DNA from: Arthrobacter sp. MSA 4-2
GTDB lineage: Bacteria > Actinomycetota > Actinomycetes > Actinomycetales > Micrococcaceae
Reading direction: 5' to 3'
Assembly (NCBI RefSeq): GCF_016405885.1
Contig: NZ_JAEKGC010000003.1
Location: 124,001-188,000, forward strand
DNA: 64,000 bases
In this document: positions 17,180 to 26,728 of the stretch, piece by piece
Numbering within the stretch: position 1 is the stretch's first letter
Layout of the letters: each line of letters begins with the position of its first letter
Position numbers and translations under genes: made by a program
Notes under the pieces: generated by a model
Database searches by the model: none
Told to the model about the DNA's origin: nothing
Seen by the model: only the letters and a program-made list of their open reading frames with translations

Positions 17180-18393
17180 CGAGGGCCCTCCCCTGCGAGG
17201 CGGGCCGTAAGCGCCGCCCAGGCCTCGCCGCGGGTGCACGCCGTGCCGCTGGAGGTCAGCGCCGGCCGGACGACGAGCCGCCCGCCGGACAGCCCGATCA
17301 GGGCGATCCGCTCCACCCGCCGCCCCCCGGCGCCGCGGACCAAATGGATGACAACGTCCAGGGCGCTTGAGGCCTGCACCGCCAGCGCCTGGGGAGTCAT
17401 GCCCGCCAGGGCTCCCAGCGCCGTCAGCCGGGCCGGGACGCTGGCGGCGGAATTCGCGTGGACCGTGCCTCCGGCGCCGTCGTGCCCGGTGTTCATGGCC
17501 GCGAGCAGTTCGCGCACCTCGGCGCCCCGGCACTCTCCAACGATCAGGCGGTCCGGTCGCATCCTCAGGGCCTGCCGCACCAGTTCCGCCAGGTCGACCG
17601 CGCCGGCGCCCTCGACGTTCCCGTGGCGGGACTGAAGGCCGACGGTGTGGGGGTGGAGTGGGTTGAGCTCGGCGGCGTCCTCCACCAGGACGAGGCGTTC
17701 GGCGGAGCTGCTCAGCCCCAGCAGGGTCGATAGCAGCGTGGTCTTCCCCGTCCCGGTTGCCCCGCTGATGAGGAAGTTCAGCCGACGATGCACGACCTGC
17801 GCCAGGATGGCCGCAAGGTCCGCCGGAAAGGCACCCGAGGCGCACAGTTCGGACAGCGTGAAGACCCGCTCCCGGCGGATGCGGATGGACAGCAGGGTTC
17901 CCCCCGTCGAGACCGGCGGGAGCACAGCATGGATCCGGAAGTGCCTGAGCCGCACGTCAACGCACGGATTCGCGTCGTCGAGCCTGCGTCCTCCGGCCGC
18001 CACCAGCCGTGAGGCCAGGGCACGGACGTCGTCGTCGCCGGCGAAGGCCAGCGGCACGTGCCGCAGCCCGCCGGCACCATCCACCCAGACCTCCGCGGGT
18101 CCGTTCACCAGGATGTCGGTGACCGTGTCGTCCTGGGCGAGCTGGTGCAGCGGCCCGAGGCCCTGGAGTTCGGCCCGGATACCGTCGACGGCGGTGAGGG
18201 TCCCTTCGGAACCCAGGAGCCTGCCCGTGGACCGGACGGCCTCCGCGAGCCCGGCACCGGTCACCGGCGCCGACCCGGCCACCACCCTGCGGCGGACGAG
18301 GTCGACCATGTCCGGGTCGGTTCCACCGGCCCGGGTTCCGGTCGGCACCCGCTCTCCCCGGCGGGACCGGGCACCGGGGATGCCCCCGTTCAT
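17176..18393 (-). CDS. tadA: TadA-family secretion ATPase
   Basis: 405-residue CpaF/TadA ATPase that powers pilus assembly. It has an N-terminal domain with the VTDILVNGP motif, Walker A GATGTGKTT (211-219), an aspartate box (LVEDAAELN), Walker B RMRPDRLIVGECRGAEV and the histidine box motif NTGHDGAGGTVHAN. The start is ATG at 18393 and overlaps the stop of the upstream gene (ATGA). An in-frame upstream start would add 15 residues within that gene. It is the central ATPase of the operon running from 19409 to 14571. Confidence 0.94.
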   Translation of the reverse strand: MNGGIPGARSRRGERVPTGTRAGGTDPDMVDLVRRRVVAGSAPVTGAGLAEAVRSTGRLLGSEGTLTAVDGIRAELQGLGPLHQLAQDDTVTDILVNGPAEVWVDGAGGLRHVPLAFAGDDDVRALASRLVAAGGRRLDDANPCVDVRLRHFRIHAVLPPVSTGGTLLSIRIRRERVFTLSELCASGAFPADLAAILAQVVHRRLNFLISGATGTGKTTLLSTLLGLSSSAERLVLVEDAAELNPLHPHTVGLQSRHGNVEGAGAVDLAELVRQALRMRPDRLIVGECRGAEVRELLAAMNTGHDGAGGTVHANSAASVPARLTALGALAGMTPQALAVQASSALDVVIHLVRGAGGRRVERIALIGLSGGRLVVRPALTSSGTACTRGEAWAALTARLAGEGPR

Positions 18394-19409
18394 GCCGCGT
18401 CCCGGCCGTCGAGGGCGGTCTCGAGGAGACCGTGGCAAAGCCTGCGGATGGCGCGATGGCGGCCCCGGTCCAGGAGCCGGCCCTGGGCCTCGGCTGCCGG
18501 CACGCCGGGTAGATGCGGCAGGAAGGGCGGTTCGGGCACCTCCAGCACCTCTGCCACCCGGTGCGGCAGGAGTCCTCCCCGGACGGGTCCGCGCAGCACC
18601 ACGTGCACCGGCATGGGCGAGAACCGAGGGAGCAGGACGGCCGCCGCCGCGACCGCGCGCAGCCGGGCCGGCACCAGCAGCACCACGCTGCCGCAGGAGG
18701 CCAGGAGCGCATCGTCAAGGCCCCCCGCGGTCCCGAGGTCGACGACGGTCAGCTGGAACGCCTGCCGCGCGGCGTCCAGAACCGGACCGGAAGCGGAGGA
18801 AACCTCGACGGTCGACGGCGGGAAGGGACCATGGGAGAGCACGGAGAAACCGGCGGGCCGCGGCAGGGCGGCCGCGAACTGCGCGGGGTTCAGCGCCCCG
18901 CGCACACCGTCGAGATCCCGCCACCGCAGCCCGGCGGCGGCGTCGCCCAGGGCCTGTTCGATGCCCCCGCCCAGCGGGTCCCCGTCGATCAGGAGGGTCG
19001 CGGCACCGGCCGATGCGGCGCCGTCGGCGAGCCAGCAGCTGAGCGTACTCGACCCGGCTCCTCCAGCCGCCCCGAGGACGCCGAGCACCGGCCCCGCGGC
19101 GGCCGACCGCGCCCGGCCCAGGTGTTCGGCGAGCCAGCCGGCGGCCTGCGGCAGGATCGCCACCCTGCCGGCACCCCGCGCGGCCGCCGCGGACCAGACG
19201 GCGTCCTCCTCCTCCCGCAGGCCGACCAGGATCACCGGACACCCGTGCGGGAGGCTACCCCCGCCCGCATCCGGGGCAAGCAGGAGCACCGAAGGAGAAT
19301 GCCGAAGCGCTTCGGGCACCGAGGACGCCACGATCAGTGCCACCCCGGCCGCCGCCGCAACCCTCGCAGCCTCATCCCGGAGGGCCTGCGCCGCGCCCAC
19401 GAGGACCAC
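18390..19409 (-). CDS. ssd: Septum site-determining (Ssd)/CpaE-like P-loop protein
   Basis: 339 residues, MinD/ParA superfamily with an N-terminal receiver-like domain. The ATPase part begins at VLGVLGAAGGAGSSTLS. The deviant Walker A lysines are missing, but the glycine frame and later IDGDPLGGG and VVDLGTAGG segments are kept. This is the pattern of actinobacterial Ssd (Rv3660c-like) proteins at the head of Tad operons, which localise pili or influence septation. The start is GTG at 19409, directly after an in-frame stop, with GGAGG eight bases upstream. ATP hydrolysis is doubtful given the missing lysine. Confidence 0.82.
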   Translation of the reverse strand: MVLVGAAQALRDEAARVAAAAGVALIVASSVPEALRHSPSVLLLAPDAGGGSLPHGCPVILVGLREEEDAVWSAAAARGAGRVAILPQAAGWLAEHLGRARSAAAGPVLGVLGAAGGAGSSTLSCWLADGAASAGAATLLIDGDPLGGGIEQALGDAAAGLRWRDLDGVRGALNPAQFAAALPRPAGFSVLSHGPFPPSTVEVSSASGPVLDAARQAFQLTVVDLGTAGGLDDALLASCGSVVLLVPARLRAVAAAAVLLPRFSPMPVHVVLRGPVRGGLLPHRVAEVLEVPEPPFLPHLPGVPAAEAQGRLLDRGRHRAIRRLCHGLLETALDGRDAA

Positions 19410-19588
19410 CCGCTAGTCCTCCGTGCCCGCGGGAGTCCAGGAACGCCGTTCCGTCATCCTTCAAGGGTGTGCGGCCGCGGTTCTCCCCGGCGGCGGCGGC
19501 CGCGTATGTGGACAACGCTGCCGATCCGCGGGCCGTCCCGGCGGCCCTGCTACCCACACTCCCGCCCGGGGACGGGCAGAATGAGGAC

Positions 19589-21280
19589 ATGTATGTCGTC
19601 GTGGCGCACCCGCCCAGCACCGACCGGGACACCGCCGCCGTCTTCCAACCCCTCGACGCCGCCGGCACGCCGTCGGGACCTGCGGTAAATGCCGCCGCCG
19701 AGGACCTGCACGGCACCTTCGCCCGCTTCGAGGCCGGCTCGCCCCGCTGGGTCTGGGAGAGCACGCGCCCCTGGTATCCGGGGCTGCTCGCGGCGGGCAT
19801 CAGCCTGGAACGCTGCCACGACCTTGCGCTCGCCCGCGCCGTCCTGGCCCTCTCCCCCTACTGCTCGTCCTCGGCCTACGCGGAGGAACTGCGCTCGCGC
19901 CTGGTGGACGGAGAAGAGCCGTCCCTGCCCCGGCAGATCCTGCCTCCCCCGCCCGCTCCCAACCAGAGCAGCCTGTTCGATGACGTGCCCACGGCATCCG
20001 GACCCGAGGCGGGGGCCGTCGCCGCAGAGTTCCGCTCCCAGCTGCAGGCGGTGGCCGACTCCACCCACCCCCGCCGGCTTTCCCTGCTCCTGGCGGCCGA
20101 GTCGGCCGGCGCGCTGCTGGCCGCCGAGATGGAATCGACGGGCCTTCCCTGGCGGCGTGACATCCACGAGGAGCTGCTCGAGCGGCTGCTGGGTTCCCGC
20201 CCGCCCGAAGGCCAGCGCCCACCGGCCCTCGAACGTCTGGCCGCCGAGCTCCGGGAGGCCCTTGGCAGTCCGACGCTGAACCCGGATTCGCCCCAGGAGC
20301 TCATCCGGGCACTGCACCGGGCGGGCATCGAGGTGGCAACCACCCGCTCCTGGGAGCTTGAGCAGCAGAAGCACCGGGCGATCGAGCCCCTGCTCGCCTA
20401 TAAGAAGCTCTCCCGGCTGCTCACGGCGAACGGCTGGACCTGGCTCGACACCTGGGTGGACAACGGCCGATTCCGCCCCGAGTACGTCGTCGGCGGGGTG
20501 GTCTCCGGGCGGTGGGCCTCCCGCGGCGGCGGGGCGCTCCAAATTCCGAAGATGGTGCGGGACGCCGTCCGCCCCGACCAGGGCCACGTGCTGATCGTCG
20601 CCGACGCGGCCCAGCTCGAACCGCGCGTCCTGGCCGCGCTGGCGCAGGACTCGGCCCTGGCCACCGCCGCCCGGGGCAAGGACCTGTACCAGGGCATCGC
20701 CGAACAGGGCTTCGGCGGGGACCGCGCCAAGGCCAAGCTGGCGATGCTCGGTGCCATGTACGGAGCGACGACCGGCGAGTCCGGGCGCCTGATGCCCCAG
20801 CTCGCCCGCACCTACCCCCGGGCGATCGGCGTCGTCGAAGCGGCCGCGCGGGTCGGCGAATCCGGTGGCACGGTCGGCAGCTACCTCGGGAGGGGGTGCC
20901 CGCCGGCCTCGGAGCGGTGGCGGGCCGCGCAGCGGACCACCAGTGCGGAGGAGCAGCGCCGCGCCGATGCCGCGGCCCGGTCGCGGGGACGCTTCACCCG
21001 GAACTTCGTGGTGCAGTCGACCGCAGCGGAATGGGCACTGTGCTGGCTGGCGGAGGTCCGCCGGAGGCTCCGCGTGCTGGGTGGCCCGGCGGCCGTGGCG
21101 GGAATCGTCTTCTTCCTGCACGACGAGGTCATGCTGCACGTGCCCGAGGAGCGCGCCGGCGAGGTCAGCCGGCTGATCGAGGAGTCCGCCGCAGCGGCCA
21201 CGGAGCTGGTGTTCGGCAGGATACCGATCGAATTCGCGGTCAACGTCGTCGTCGTCCGCTCCTACGCCGACGCCAAGTAG
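19589..21280 (+). CDS. DNA polymerase A-family protein (short Pol I-like, exonuclease-like N-terminus)
   Basis: 563 residues from MYVVVAHPPS. The polymerase half keeps the family A motifs: motif A aspartate in IVADAAQLEPRVLA, motif B as RAKAKLAMLGAMYG, and motif C as FFLHDEVMLH. The N-terminal roughly 160 residues fit a 3'-5' exonuclease-like fold, but the DEDD catalytic acids are not evident, so proofreading activity is doubtful. Actinobacteria commonly carry this paralogue besides full-length PolA, and its role is not established. An ATG-proximal GAGGAC may serve as a ribosome site, or CAGAAT six bases upstream as a leaderless -10. It is divergent from the Tad operon. Confidence 0.85.
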   Translation: MYVVVAHPPSTDRDTAAVFQPLDAAGTPSGPAVNAAAEDLHGTFARFEAGSPRWVWESTRPWYPGLLAAGISLERCHDLALARAVLALSPYCSSSAYAEELRSRLVDGEEPSLPRQILPPPPAPNQSSLFDDVPTASGPEAGAVAAEFRSQLQAVADSTHPRRLSLLLAAESAGALLAAEMESTGLPWRRDIHEELLERLLGSRPPEGQRPPALERLAAELREALGSPTLNPDSPQELIRALHRAGIEVATTRSWELEQQKHRAIEPLLAYKKLSRLLTANGWTWLDTWVDNGRFRPEYVVGGVVSGRWASRGGGALQIPKMVRDAVRPDQGHVLIVADAAQLEPRVLAALAQDSALATAARGKDLYQGIAEQGFGGDRAKAKLAMLGAMYGATTGESGRLMPQLARTYPRAIGVVEAAARVGESGGTVGSYLGRGCPPASERWRAAQRTTSAEEQRRADAAARSRGRFTRNFVVQSTAAEWALCWLAEVRRRLRVLGGPAAVAGIVFFLHDEVMLHVPEERAGEVSRLIEESAAAATELVFGRIPIEFAVNVVVVRSYADAK

Positions 21281-21411
21281 CATCCGCACGCCGTCCGCCG
21301 TCCACCCCCAACCGGGCTCCGCCGCCGAAACTGCACATCACCACGCTCTGCCCGCAGCAAAGGGTGGTTACCTGCACACTCGGCGGGACCGCAGCTAGCC
21401 GGGCCACGGAA

Positions 21412-22089
21412 TTAGGGCGGCGGGATGACCAGCGACTCGTCCCACGGCTCGGTCCAGCCCAGGGCATCGAACAGGGAACTGAGAAGCATCCCGGTGAAGC
21501 CCCACACGGTGGCCTCGGGAAGGACGAAGCCAGGGCTTCGGCCGGTGGAACCGCCGCGCTGGAACACGACCGTCCTGCGGTTGACCGGATTCAACAGGTC
21601 CCGGACGGGCGCACGGAAAACCTGGGCCGACTCGCCCTCGTCCACGACGCCGACCGGGGTAGGCAGCAGCCACCAACCGAGCACTGGCGTGACCAGGAAG
21701 TTGCTGTAGGGCAGTCCGACCTCGGGCAGTGCGCAGAGCACCTCGACTCCCGAGGGCTCCAGCCCGGTCTCCTCCTGTGCCTCCCGCAGGGCGGCCGCCC
21801 GCTCGTCGGCGTCACCGGGATCGATGGCACCACCGGGGAAGGCGACCTGCCCGGGATGGTTGTTGAGGGAATCCGCGCGCTGAACCAGCAGGAGGTCGAG
21901 GTCGGCCGGCGCGGTGGCCGGGTGTCCGGGTGCCAGATGGTCGTCGGCCGTCCCAAAGAGAATCAGCACCGCCGCCCGCCGTGCCTTCTTCGGGTTGAGG
22001 ATCCGCAGGCGCCAGGCGGTCGGCAGGTCAAGCGAGTCGGCGTCCTTCATGGACTCCGCGTAGTGGCGCAGGGACTGGTAGGCGCTCAC
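21412..22089 (-). CDS. NUDIX hydrolase, probable CoA pyrophosphatase
   Basis: 225 residues. The Nudix box reads as [19 protein letters not shown] then QEETGL, preceded by [10 protein letters not shown], the UPF0035/CoA-specific signature of the NudL/PCD1 type. It probably hydrolyses CoA or its derivatives to phosphopantetheine and 3',5'-ADP. The GTG start at 22089 overlaps the nth stop (GTGA). The nth-NUDIX pairing is conserved in actinobacteria, including Rv3674c/Rv3672c. Confidence 0.88.
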   Translation of the reverse strand: MSAYQSLRHYAESMKDADSLDLPTAWRLRILNPKKARRAAVLILFGTADDHLAPGHPATAPADLDLLLVQRADSLNNHPGQVAFPGGAIDPGDADERAAALREAQEETGLEPSGVEVLCALPEVGLPYSNFLVTPVLGWWLLPTPVGVVDEGESAQVFRAPVRDLLNPVNRRTVVFQRGGSTGRSPGFVLPEATVWGFTGMLLSSLFDALGWTEPWDESLVIPPP

Positions 22090-22883
22090 GTTCCGAGGGT
22101 ATATCCGGCCGCGCGGAGTTCGGTCCGGGTCTGCCCGCTGCGCATCAGCCCGAGCAGTTCCTCACGCCCCGGTGCCAGTTCGTACTTCAGCAGCTTTGTC
22201 GCCTTCACCGGGTCCACCTCCCCCTCGCCATAGGAGGGGCACAGCGCCGCGACCGGGCAGGCACCGCAGGCGGGTTTCTTGGCGTGGCAGATCCGGCGCC
22301 CGTGGAAGACGAGGCGGTGCGAAAGATCCGTCCAGTCCCGCGGCTCGAACAGCGCACCGACCTCCATCTCGACCTTGACCGGATCCTCCGACCCGGTCCA
22401 GCCGAAGCGCCGCGCCAGCCTGCCGAAGTGGGTGTCGACGGTGATCCCCGGAATCCCGAAGGCGTTGCCCAGCACCACATTGGCCGTCTTCCGGCCCACC
22501 CCGGGGAGCGTGACAAGATCCTCGAGCCGGCCCGGCACCTCCCCGTCGTACTCGTCGACAAGGCGGTTCGCCAGGGCCATCAGGCTGTTAGCCTTGGCCC
22601 GGAAGAACCCGGTCGGCCGGATCAGCTCCTGCAGTTCCAGGGGATCGGCCTCGGCGAGCGCCCGGGCGTCCGGGTACCGCTCGAAGAGGACGGGCGTGGT
22701 GAGGTTGACCCTCACATCGGTCGTCTGGGCCGAGAGCACCGTGGCCACGAGGAGCTCGAAGGCGTTCCGGAAGTCCAGCTCGGCGTGGGCGTACGGGTAC
22801 ACCTCCCCAAGCACGCGGTTGATCCGGCGGGCGCGCCGCTTCAGGGCCGTGGCCGAGACGGCCTCATTGGTGTGCCCCTTCAT
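22086..22883 (-). CDS. nth: Endonuclease III
   Basis: 265-residue base-excision repair glycosylase/AP lyase for oxidised pyrimidines. The helix-hairpin-helix [13 protein letters not shown] carries catalytic Lys132, and catalytic Asp150 lies in ITVDTHFGR. The 4Fe-4S cluster cysteines are Cys199, 206, 209 and 215 in the C-X6-C-X2-C-X5-C spacing. The start is ATG at 22883. It is followed on the same strand by the CoA NUDIX gene with a four-base overlap. Confidence 0.96.
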   Translation of the reverse strand: MKGHTNEAVSATALKRRARRINRVLGEVYPYAHAELDFRNAFELLVATVLSAQTTDVRVNLTTPVLFERYPDARALAEADPLELQELIRPTGFFRAKANSLMALANRLVDEYDGEVPGRLEDLVTLPGVGRKTANVVLGNAFGIPGITVDTHFGRLARRFGWTGSEDPVKVEMEVGALFEPRDWTDLSHRLVFHGRRICHAKKPACGACPVAALCPSYGEGEVDPVKATKLLKYELAPGREELLGLMRSGQTRTELRAAGYTLGT

Positions 22884-22928
22884 GAATCGGCCTCCCGTGC
22901 CTGGTGTGCTGTCGGAGGGCAGCGGGGA

Positions 22929-24335
22929 TTACTCCCGCGGTGCCCGTTCGATGTTGGTGAGGTTGCGCATGACGCCGATCTGCCCGGTCCTCTTGTCCTG
23001 CACGAGGAACTCGGTGCCGCGGTCCTCGATGCCCACTTCCCAGTCGCCGGGCTGCACGATGAAGAGCTGGCGGCCGGACTGTTCGTCGACGACGGGCCGG
23101 GGCGTGCCGACGGCGAACCAGAACGCCTCGACCACCTGCTCCTCGTCGGCGCTCCTGGTTGCCGAGATCGTTTCCTGCTGGCGGGGGCTGGCCTCGGTCA
23201 CCGGGTGGACGCGGGTCTGCGCGTCCGACGACGCACCGGCACCCGCGGTGGCGGAATCCGGGGTTCCCGAGTCCGGAGTCTGCGCCTGCCGGGGACCGGC
23301 CGCCGGATCTCCGGCGCCATCGGCCGAGGTTCGGCCCGAGGGCTGGCCCGCTGCCCCGGCGGAGGGCGAAGCGGCGGCTGCGGCCGTTGCACCCCCGGCG
23401 GCGCCGGCCGCGGCCTGGAGCCCGCCGTGCGCCTGCGGCGCGGGCGTCGAGCCCGCCGCGCCGGAGGCAGTTGCCTGCTGAGCCGCACCCGAAACGGGAA
23501 CCTCAACCGAGTGCTGCGTGACCTTCTCCTCCTTGGCCTTCTCCTCCTTGGCCGGCTTCGGCGCCTTGGGGGCCTTGGGCGCCTTCGGCTGCGTGGGCAG
23601 GACGGCGCGGGCCACGGCATGGGCCGGCGTCTCGGTGCGTTCCTTGAAGTCCTTGGCGAAGAACGGCAGGTGCGGGGCCAGGACCGTTGCCGCGAGCATG
23701 CCCACGGCGCCGATCAGCGACACCAGCGGGCCGATGTGGAAGGCGGTCATGGTCTGGAGGAAGAAGAACGCCGCGGCCAGGGCCGCCGCAATTGAGGCGA
23801 ACTGGTCGACCGAGAACGAACCGACCCGCAGGCCCGAGGCCCCCTGCCGCCGCCCGATGACCAGGGCGGCGGCGGCGACGGGGAGCAGGATGCCGATGCC
23901 CACGAAAAACAGCGGAAGGGTGTTCCAGAAGTTCGCGTAGCGCACCTCTCCGCGGAAGAAGGGAAGCAGCGTCCCCAGGAAGATCACCGCGACGGAGGCC
24001 AGCAGGACAACCTCCCGGAGCGTGAACCGCCCGAGCACCGCCTTGCTGGAGCTGTACGGGCCTTCGGCGACGGGACTTGGACGTACGGCCGTGGTGGCGG
24101 CGCCGGCAGCCGGGTCCGCCACCGTGGAGGTCCCGGTGGACTTCCCGGCGGACGTCGCGGCGGACGTCGCGGCGGACTTCCCGGTCGACTTCCCCGTGGA
24201 CTTCCCTGCGGCCTGCTTCACGACGGCGGTGTCAGCAGTGGAGGCACCGCCGCTGGCATCGGCAGAGGATAGGGCGGTTGCGGCGTCCGGCTGCGCGCCC
24301 ACGCCTGCCGTCCGGTTCTTAGAGTCTTCGGTCAT
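22929..24335 (-). CDS. Repeat-rich four-helix membrane protein of unknown function
   Basis: 468 residues; no family recognised. Residues 1-95 are low complexity with Lys/Ser/Thr/Gly repeats (GKSTGKSTGKSAATSAATSA). Four membrane segments lie at about 108-127, 136-161, 178-198 and 201-220. A Lys/Pro/Ala repeat (KAPKAPKAPKPAKEEKAKEE) starts near 251, a long Ala/Gly/Ser/Pro region follows, and a compact C-terminal domain covers roughly 400-468 with PGDWEVGIEDRGTEF and GQIGVMRNL. The ATG at 24335 has GGGAGAG upstream. It is divergent from acs. Function may be envelope-related; this is only a guess from architecture. Confidence 0.75.
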   Translation of the reverse strand: MTEDSKNRTAGVGAQPDAATALSSADASGGASTADTAVVKQAAGKSTGKSTGKSAATSAATSAGKSTGTSTVADPAAGAATTAVRPSPVAEGPYSSSKAVLGRFTLREVVLLASVAVIFLGTLLPFFRGEVRYANFWNTLPLFFVGIGILLPVAAAALVIGRRQGASGLRVGSFSVDQFASIAAALAAAFFFLQTMTAFHIGPLVSLIGAVGMLAATVLAPHLPFFAKDFKERTETPAHAVARAVLPTQPKAPKAPKAPKPAKEEKAKEEKVTQHSVEVPVSGAAQQATASGAAGSTPAPQAHGGLQAAAGAAGGATAAAAASPSAGAAGQPSGRTSADGAGDPAAGPRQAQTPDSGTPDSATAGAGASSDAQTRVHPVTEASPRQQETISATRSADEEQVVEAFWFAVGTPRPVVDEQSGRQLFIVQPGDWEVGIEDRGTEFLVQDKRTGQIGVMRNLTNIERAPRE

Positions 24336-24503
24336 TGTTGCTCTCCCGTTCGTGGCGGCGGCCCGCGGCCGCACGGAAGCACCCGGTGCGGCACCGGCTG
24401 CCCATGTCCTTCCTCCACAGTAGCCACCCCCGATCCCCTTTCACTAGCACGCGGGGCACCGGGGCCGGGAGGGTGGAACCGCTCAACGCACAAAGTCGGC
24501 CTT

Positions 24504-24554
24504 TCACATCTGGAGTGTGATCGCTGACACAAGTCCGGCGAACTGGCCGATAAT
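24504..24554 (+). promoter_or_regulatory. Candidate acs promoter with upstream inverted repeat
   Basis: The 304-base divergent gap 24336-24639 holds no gene. It contains CTGACA (24524-24529) and GATAAT (24549-24554) separated by 19 bases, a plausible housekeeping promoter for acs. Immediately upstream lies the inverted repeat TCACA-N7-TGTGA (24504-24520), well placed for an activator. The half-sites face opposite to the Crp/GlxR consensus TGTGA-N6-TCACA, so the regulator is unknown. Confidence 0.45.
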
Positions 24555-24571
24555 GTTCGGGAAGTGCATCT

Positions 24572-24611
24572 GCGCAGCGGAACCGCTGCGCCGGCCTGGA
24601 TTTCAGCCAGG
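24572..24611 (+). promoter_or_regulatory. Structured 5' leader of acs (two hairpins)
   Basis: GCGCAGCGG (24572-24580) and CCGCTGCGC (24583-24591) form a nine-pair stem with a two-base gap. CCTGG (24595-24599) pairs with CCAGG (24607-24611). Both precede the ribosome site GAGGGG and the ATG at 24640, so they would lie in the transcript if the upstream promoter is used. Confidence 0.4.
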
Positions 24612-24639
24612 AATGGATCGAGCCGCAGAGGGGTAAGAC

Positions 24640-26604
24640 ATGTCCGAAAGCGCCCAGAGGCAAGGCGACGCGTTTGAAAACCTGCTCCACGAGGAACGCC
24701 GCTTCCCTCCCAGCGAGGAATTTGCCGCGCAGGCTCTCGCCCAGCCCTCCCTTTATGAGGAGGCACGCAGCAGGGGGACGGAGTTCTGGGCGGACCAGGC
24801 CCGCGCCTGCCTTTCCTGGGAGACCGACTTCACCCAGACCCTCGACTGGTCCGAGGCCCCCTTCGCCAAGTGGTTCGTCGGAGGCAAGCTCAACGCCGCC
24901 TACAACGCCCTCGACCGGCACGTCGAGGAGGGGCGCGGGGACCGCGTGGCCATCCATTTCGAAGGCGAGCCCGGAGACACCCGCAGCTACACCTATGCGG
25001 AGCTCACCGAATCGGTGAAGAAGGCGGCCAACGCCTTCGAATCCCTTGGAGTGCAGAAGGGCGACCGCGTCGCGGTGTACCTGCCGATGATCCCCGAGGC
25101 GGTGATTACCATGCTGGCATGCGCCCGCATCGGGGCGGTGCACTCGGTGGTGTTCGGCGGTTTCTCCGCCGATGCTCTGCGCAGCCGGATCGACGACGCC
25201 GAGGCCAAGCTGGTCGTCACCGCCGACGGCACCTACCGCCGCGGCAAGCCCAGCGCCCTCAAGCCCGCCGTCGACGCCGCGCTCGAGAAGGAAGGATCGA
25301 CCATCACCCACGTGGTGGTGGTCCGGCGCAACAACGAACCGGTGGAATGGACCGAGGGACGGGACGTCTGGTGGGACGACGTCGTCGACACCGCCTCCAA
25401 CGAGCACACCGCCGTGGCGCACGACTCCGAACACCCGCTGTTCATCCTCTACACCTCCGGAACCACCGGCAAGCCCAAGGGCATCCTCCACACCACCGGC
25501 GGCTTCCTCACCCAGACGGCGTTCACCCACAAGTACACGTTTGACCTGCGCCCTGAGACAGATGTCTTCTGGTGCACCGCCGACATCGGGTGGGTGACCG
25601 GGCACAGCTACGTCACCTACGCCCCGCTGATCAACGGCGCCACGCAGCTGATGTACGAGGGGACCCCCGACACCCCGCACCAGGGCCGGTGGTGGGAGCT
25701 GATCGAGAAGTACAAGGTCTCGATCCTCTACACCGCCCCCACCGCCATCCGCACCTTCATGAAGTGGGGCCGGGACATCCCGAAGAAGTACGACCTCTCC
25801 TCGATCAGGGTCCTGGGTTCGGTCGGTGAACCCATCAACCCCGAGGCCTGGATGTGGTACCGGGAGATCATCGGCGGCGGGAAGGCGCCGATCGTTGACA
25901 CCTGGTGGCAGACCGAGACCGGTGCCCACATGATCTCGCCCATGCCCGGGGTGACCAGCACCAAGCCCGGCTCGGCGCAGGTCGCCGTCCCGGGCATCGC
26001 CGTCGACGTCGTGGACGAGATGGGCCAGTCGGTGCCCAACGGCTCCGGCGGCTACCTCGTGGTCCGCGAGCCGTGGCCGTCGATGCTGCGCGGCATCTGG
26101 GGCGACCCGGAGCGGTTCAAGCAGACCTACTGGTCGCGCTTCGACGAGATGTACTTCGCCGGCGATGGAGCCAAAAAGGATGAGGACGGCGACATCTGGC
26201 TGCTGGGCCGGGTCGACGACGTCATGAACATCTCGGGGCACCGGCTCTCCACGACCGAGATCGAGTCGGCCCTGGTCAGCCACCCGTCGGTCGCCGAGGC
26301 CGCTGTCGTGGGCGCCAAGGACGAGACCACCGGCGAGGCCGTGGTGGCCTTCGTCATCCTGCGCGGCTCGGCCAAGGACGACGACGACATCGTCACCACG
26401 CTGCGCAACCACGTGGGCAAGGAGATCGGTCCGATCGCCAAGCCGCGGAACATCCTCGTGGTCCCGGAGCTGCCCAAGACCCGCAGCGGCAAGATCATGC
26501 GGCGCCTGCTCAAGGACGTCGCCGAGGGCCGCGAGGTCGGGGACGCGACGACGCTGGCCGACAACACGGTGATGCAGCAGATCGCCGCCTCGCTGCGGAA
26601 GTAG
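24640..26604 (+). CDS. acs: Acetyl-CoA synthetase
   Basis: 654-residue adenylate-forming enzyme converting acetate, ATP and CoA to acetyl-CoA. The P-loop motif is [11 protein letters not shown], the acetate pocket region is [14 protein letters not shown], and TWWQTETG and the hinge [16 protein letters not shown] are all present. The C-terminal [11 protein letters not shown] holds the catalytic Lys618, the residue regulated by acetylation in this family. The AcuC deacetylase gene in this window would be the logical partner for its reactivation. A good ribosome site GAGGGG lies upstream of the ATG. It matches Rv3667 in the synteny block. Confidence 0.97.
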   Translation: MSESAQRQGDAFENLLHEERRFPPSEEFAAQALAQPSLYEEARSRGTEFWADQARACLSWETDFTQTLDWSEAPFAKWFVGGKLNAAYNALDRHVEEGRGDRVAIHFEGEPGDTRSYTYAELTESVKKAANAFESLGVQKGDRVAVYLPMIPEAVITMLACARIGAVHSVVFGGFSADALRSRIDDAEAKLVVTADGTYRRGKPSALKPAVDAALEKEGSTITHVVVVRRNNEPVEWTEGRDVWWDDVVDTASNEHTAVAHDSEHPLFILYTSGTTGKPKGILHTTGGFLTQTAFTHKYTFDLRPETDVFWCTADIGWVTGHSYVTYAPLINGATQLMYEGTPDTPHQGRWWELIEKYKVSILYTAPTAIRTFMKWGRDIPKKYDLSSIRVLGSVGEPINPEAWMWYREIIGGGKAPIVDTWWQTETGAHMISPMPGVTSTKPGSAQVAVPGIAVDVVDEMGQSVPNGSGGYLVVREPWPSMLRGIWGDPERFKQTYWSRFDEMYFAGDGAKKDEDGDIWLLGRVDDVMNISGHRLSTTEIESALVSHPSVAEAAVVGAKDETTGEAVVAFVILRGSAKDDDDIVTTLRNHVGKEIGPIAKPRNILVVPELPKTRSGKIMRRLLKDVAEGREVGDATTLADNTVMQQIAASLRK

Positions 26605-26618
26605 CCCGACCGCGGACC

Positions 26619-26654
26619 GCCCGCCGGGCCCGTCCTGCCGTTCCGGCGGCGGGC
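26619..26654 (+). terminator. GC-rich hairpin after acs
   Basis: GCCCGCCG (26619-26626) pairs perfectly with CGGCGGGC (26647-26654) across a 20-base loop, starting 15 bases after the acs stop. No T-run follows, so intrinsic termination would be weak. Confidence 0.35.
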
Positions 26655-26728
26655 CCGGAGGGGCGGCCGGTGTGAGATTGGACTCAAACGTTGGCACCCG
26701 TGCCGGAGCCGGGTGGACAATCGTCAGC

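Noticed and set aside
24504-24520. Crp/GlxR binding site upstream of acs
   Set aside because: The half-sites are in the order TCACA...TGTGA with a 7-base spacer, opposite to the TGTGA-N6-TCACA consensus, so I kept it only as an unassigned palindrome.
24319-26697. Very long open frame on the minus strand opposite acs
   Set aside because: It mirrors acs codon for codon, has a biased low-complexity product and no ribosome site. It is a by-product of high GC in third positions.
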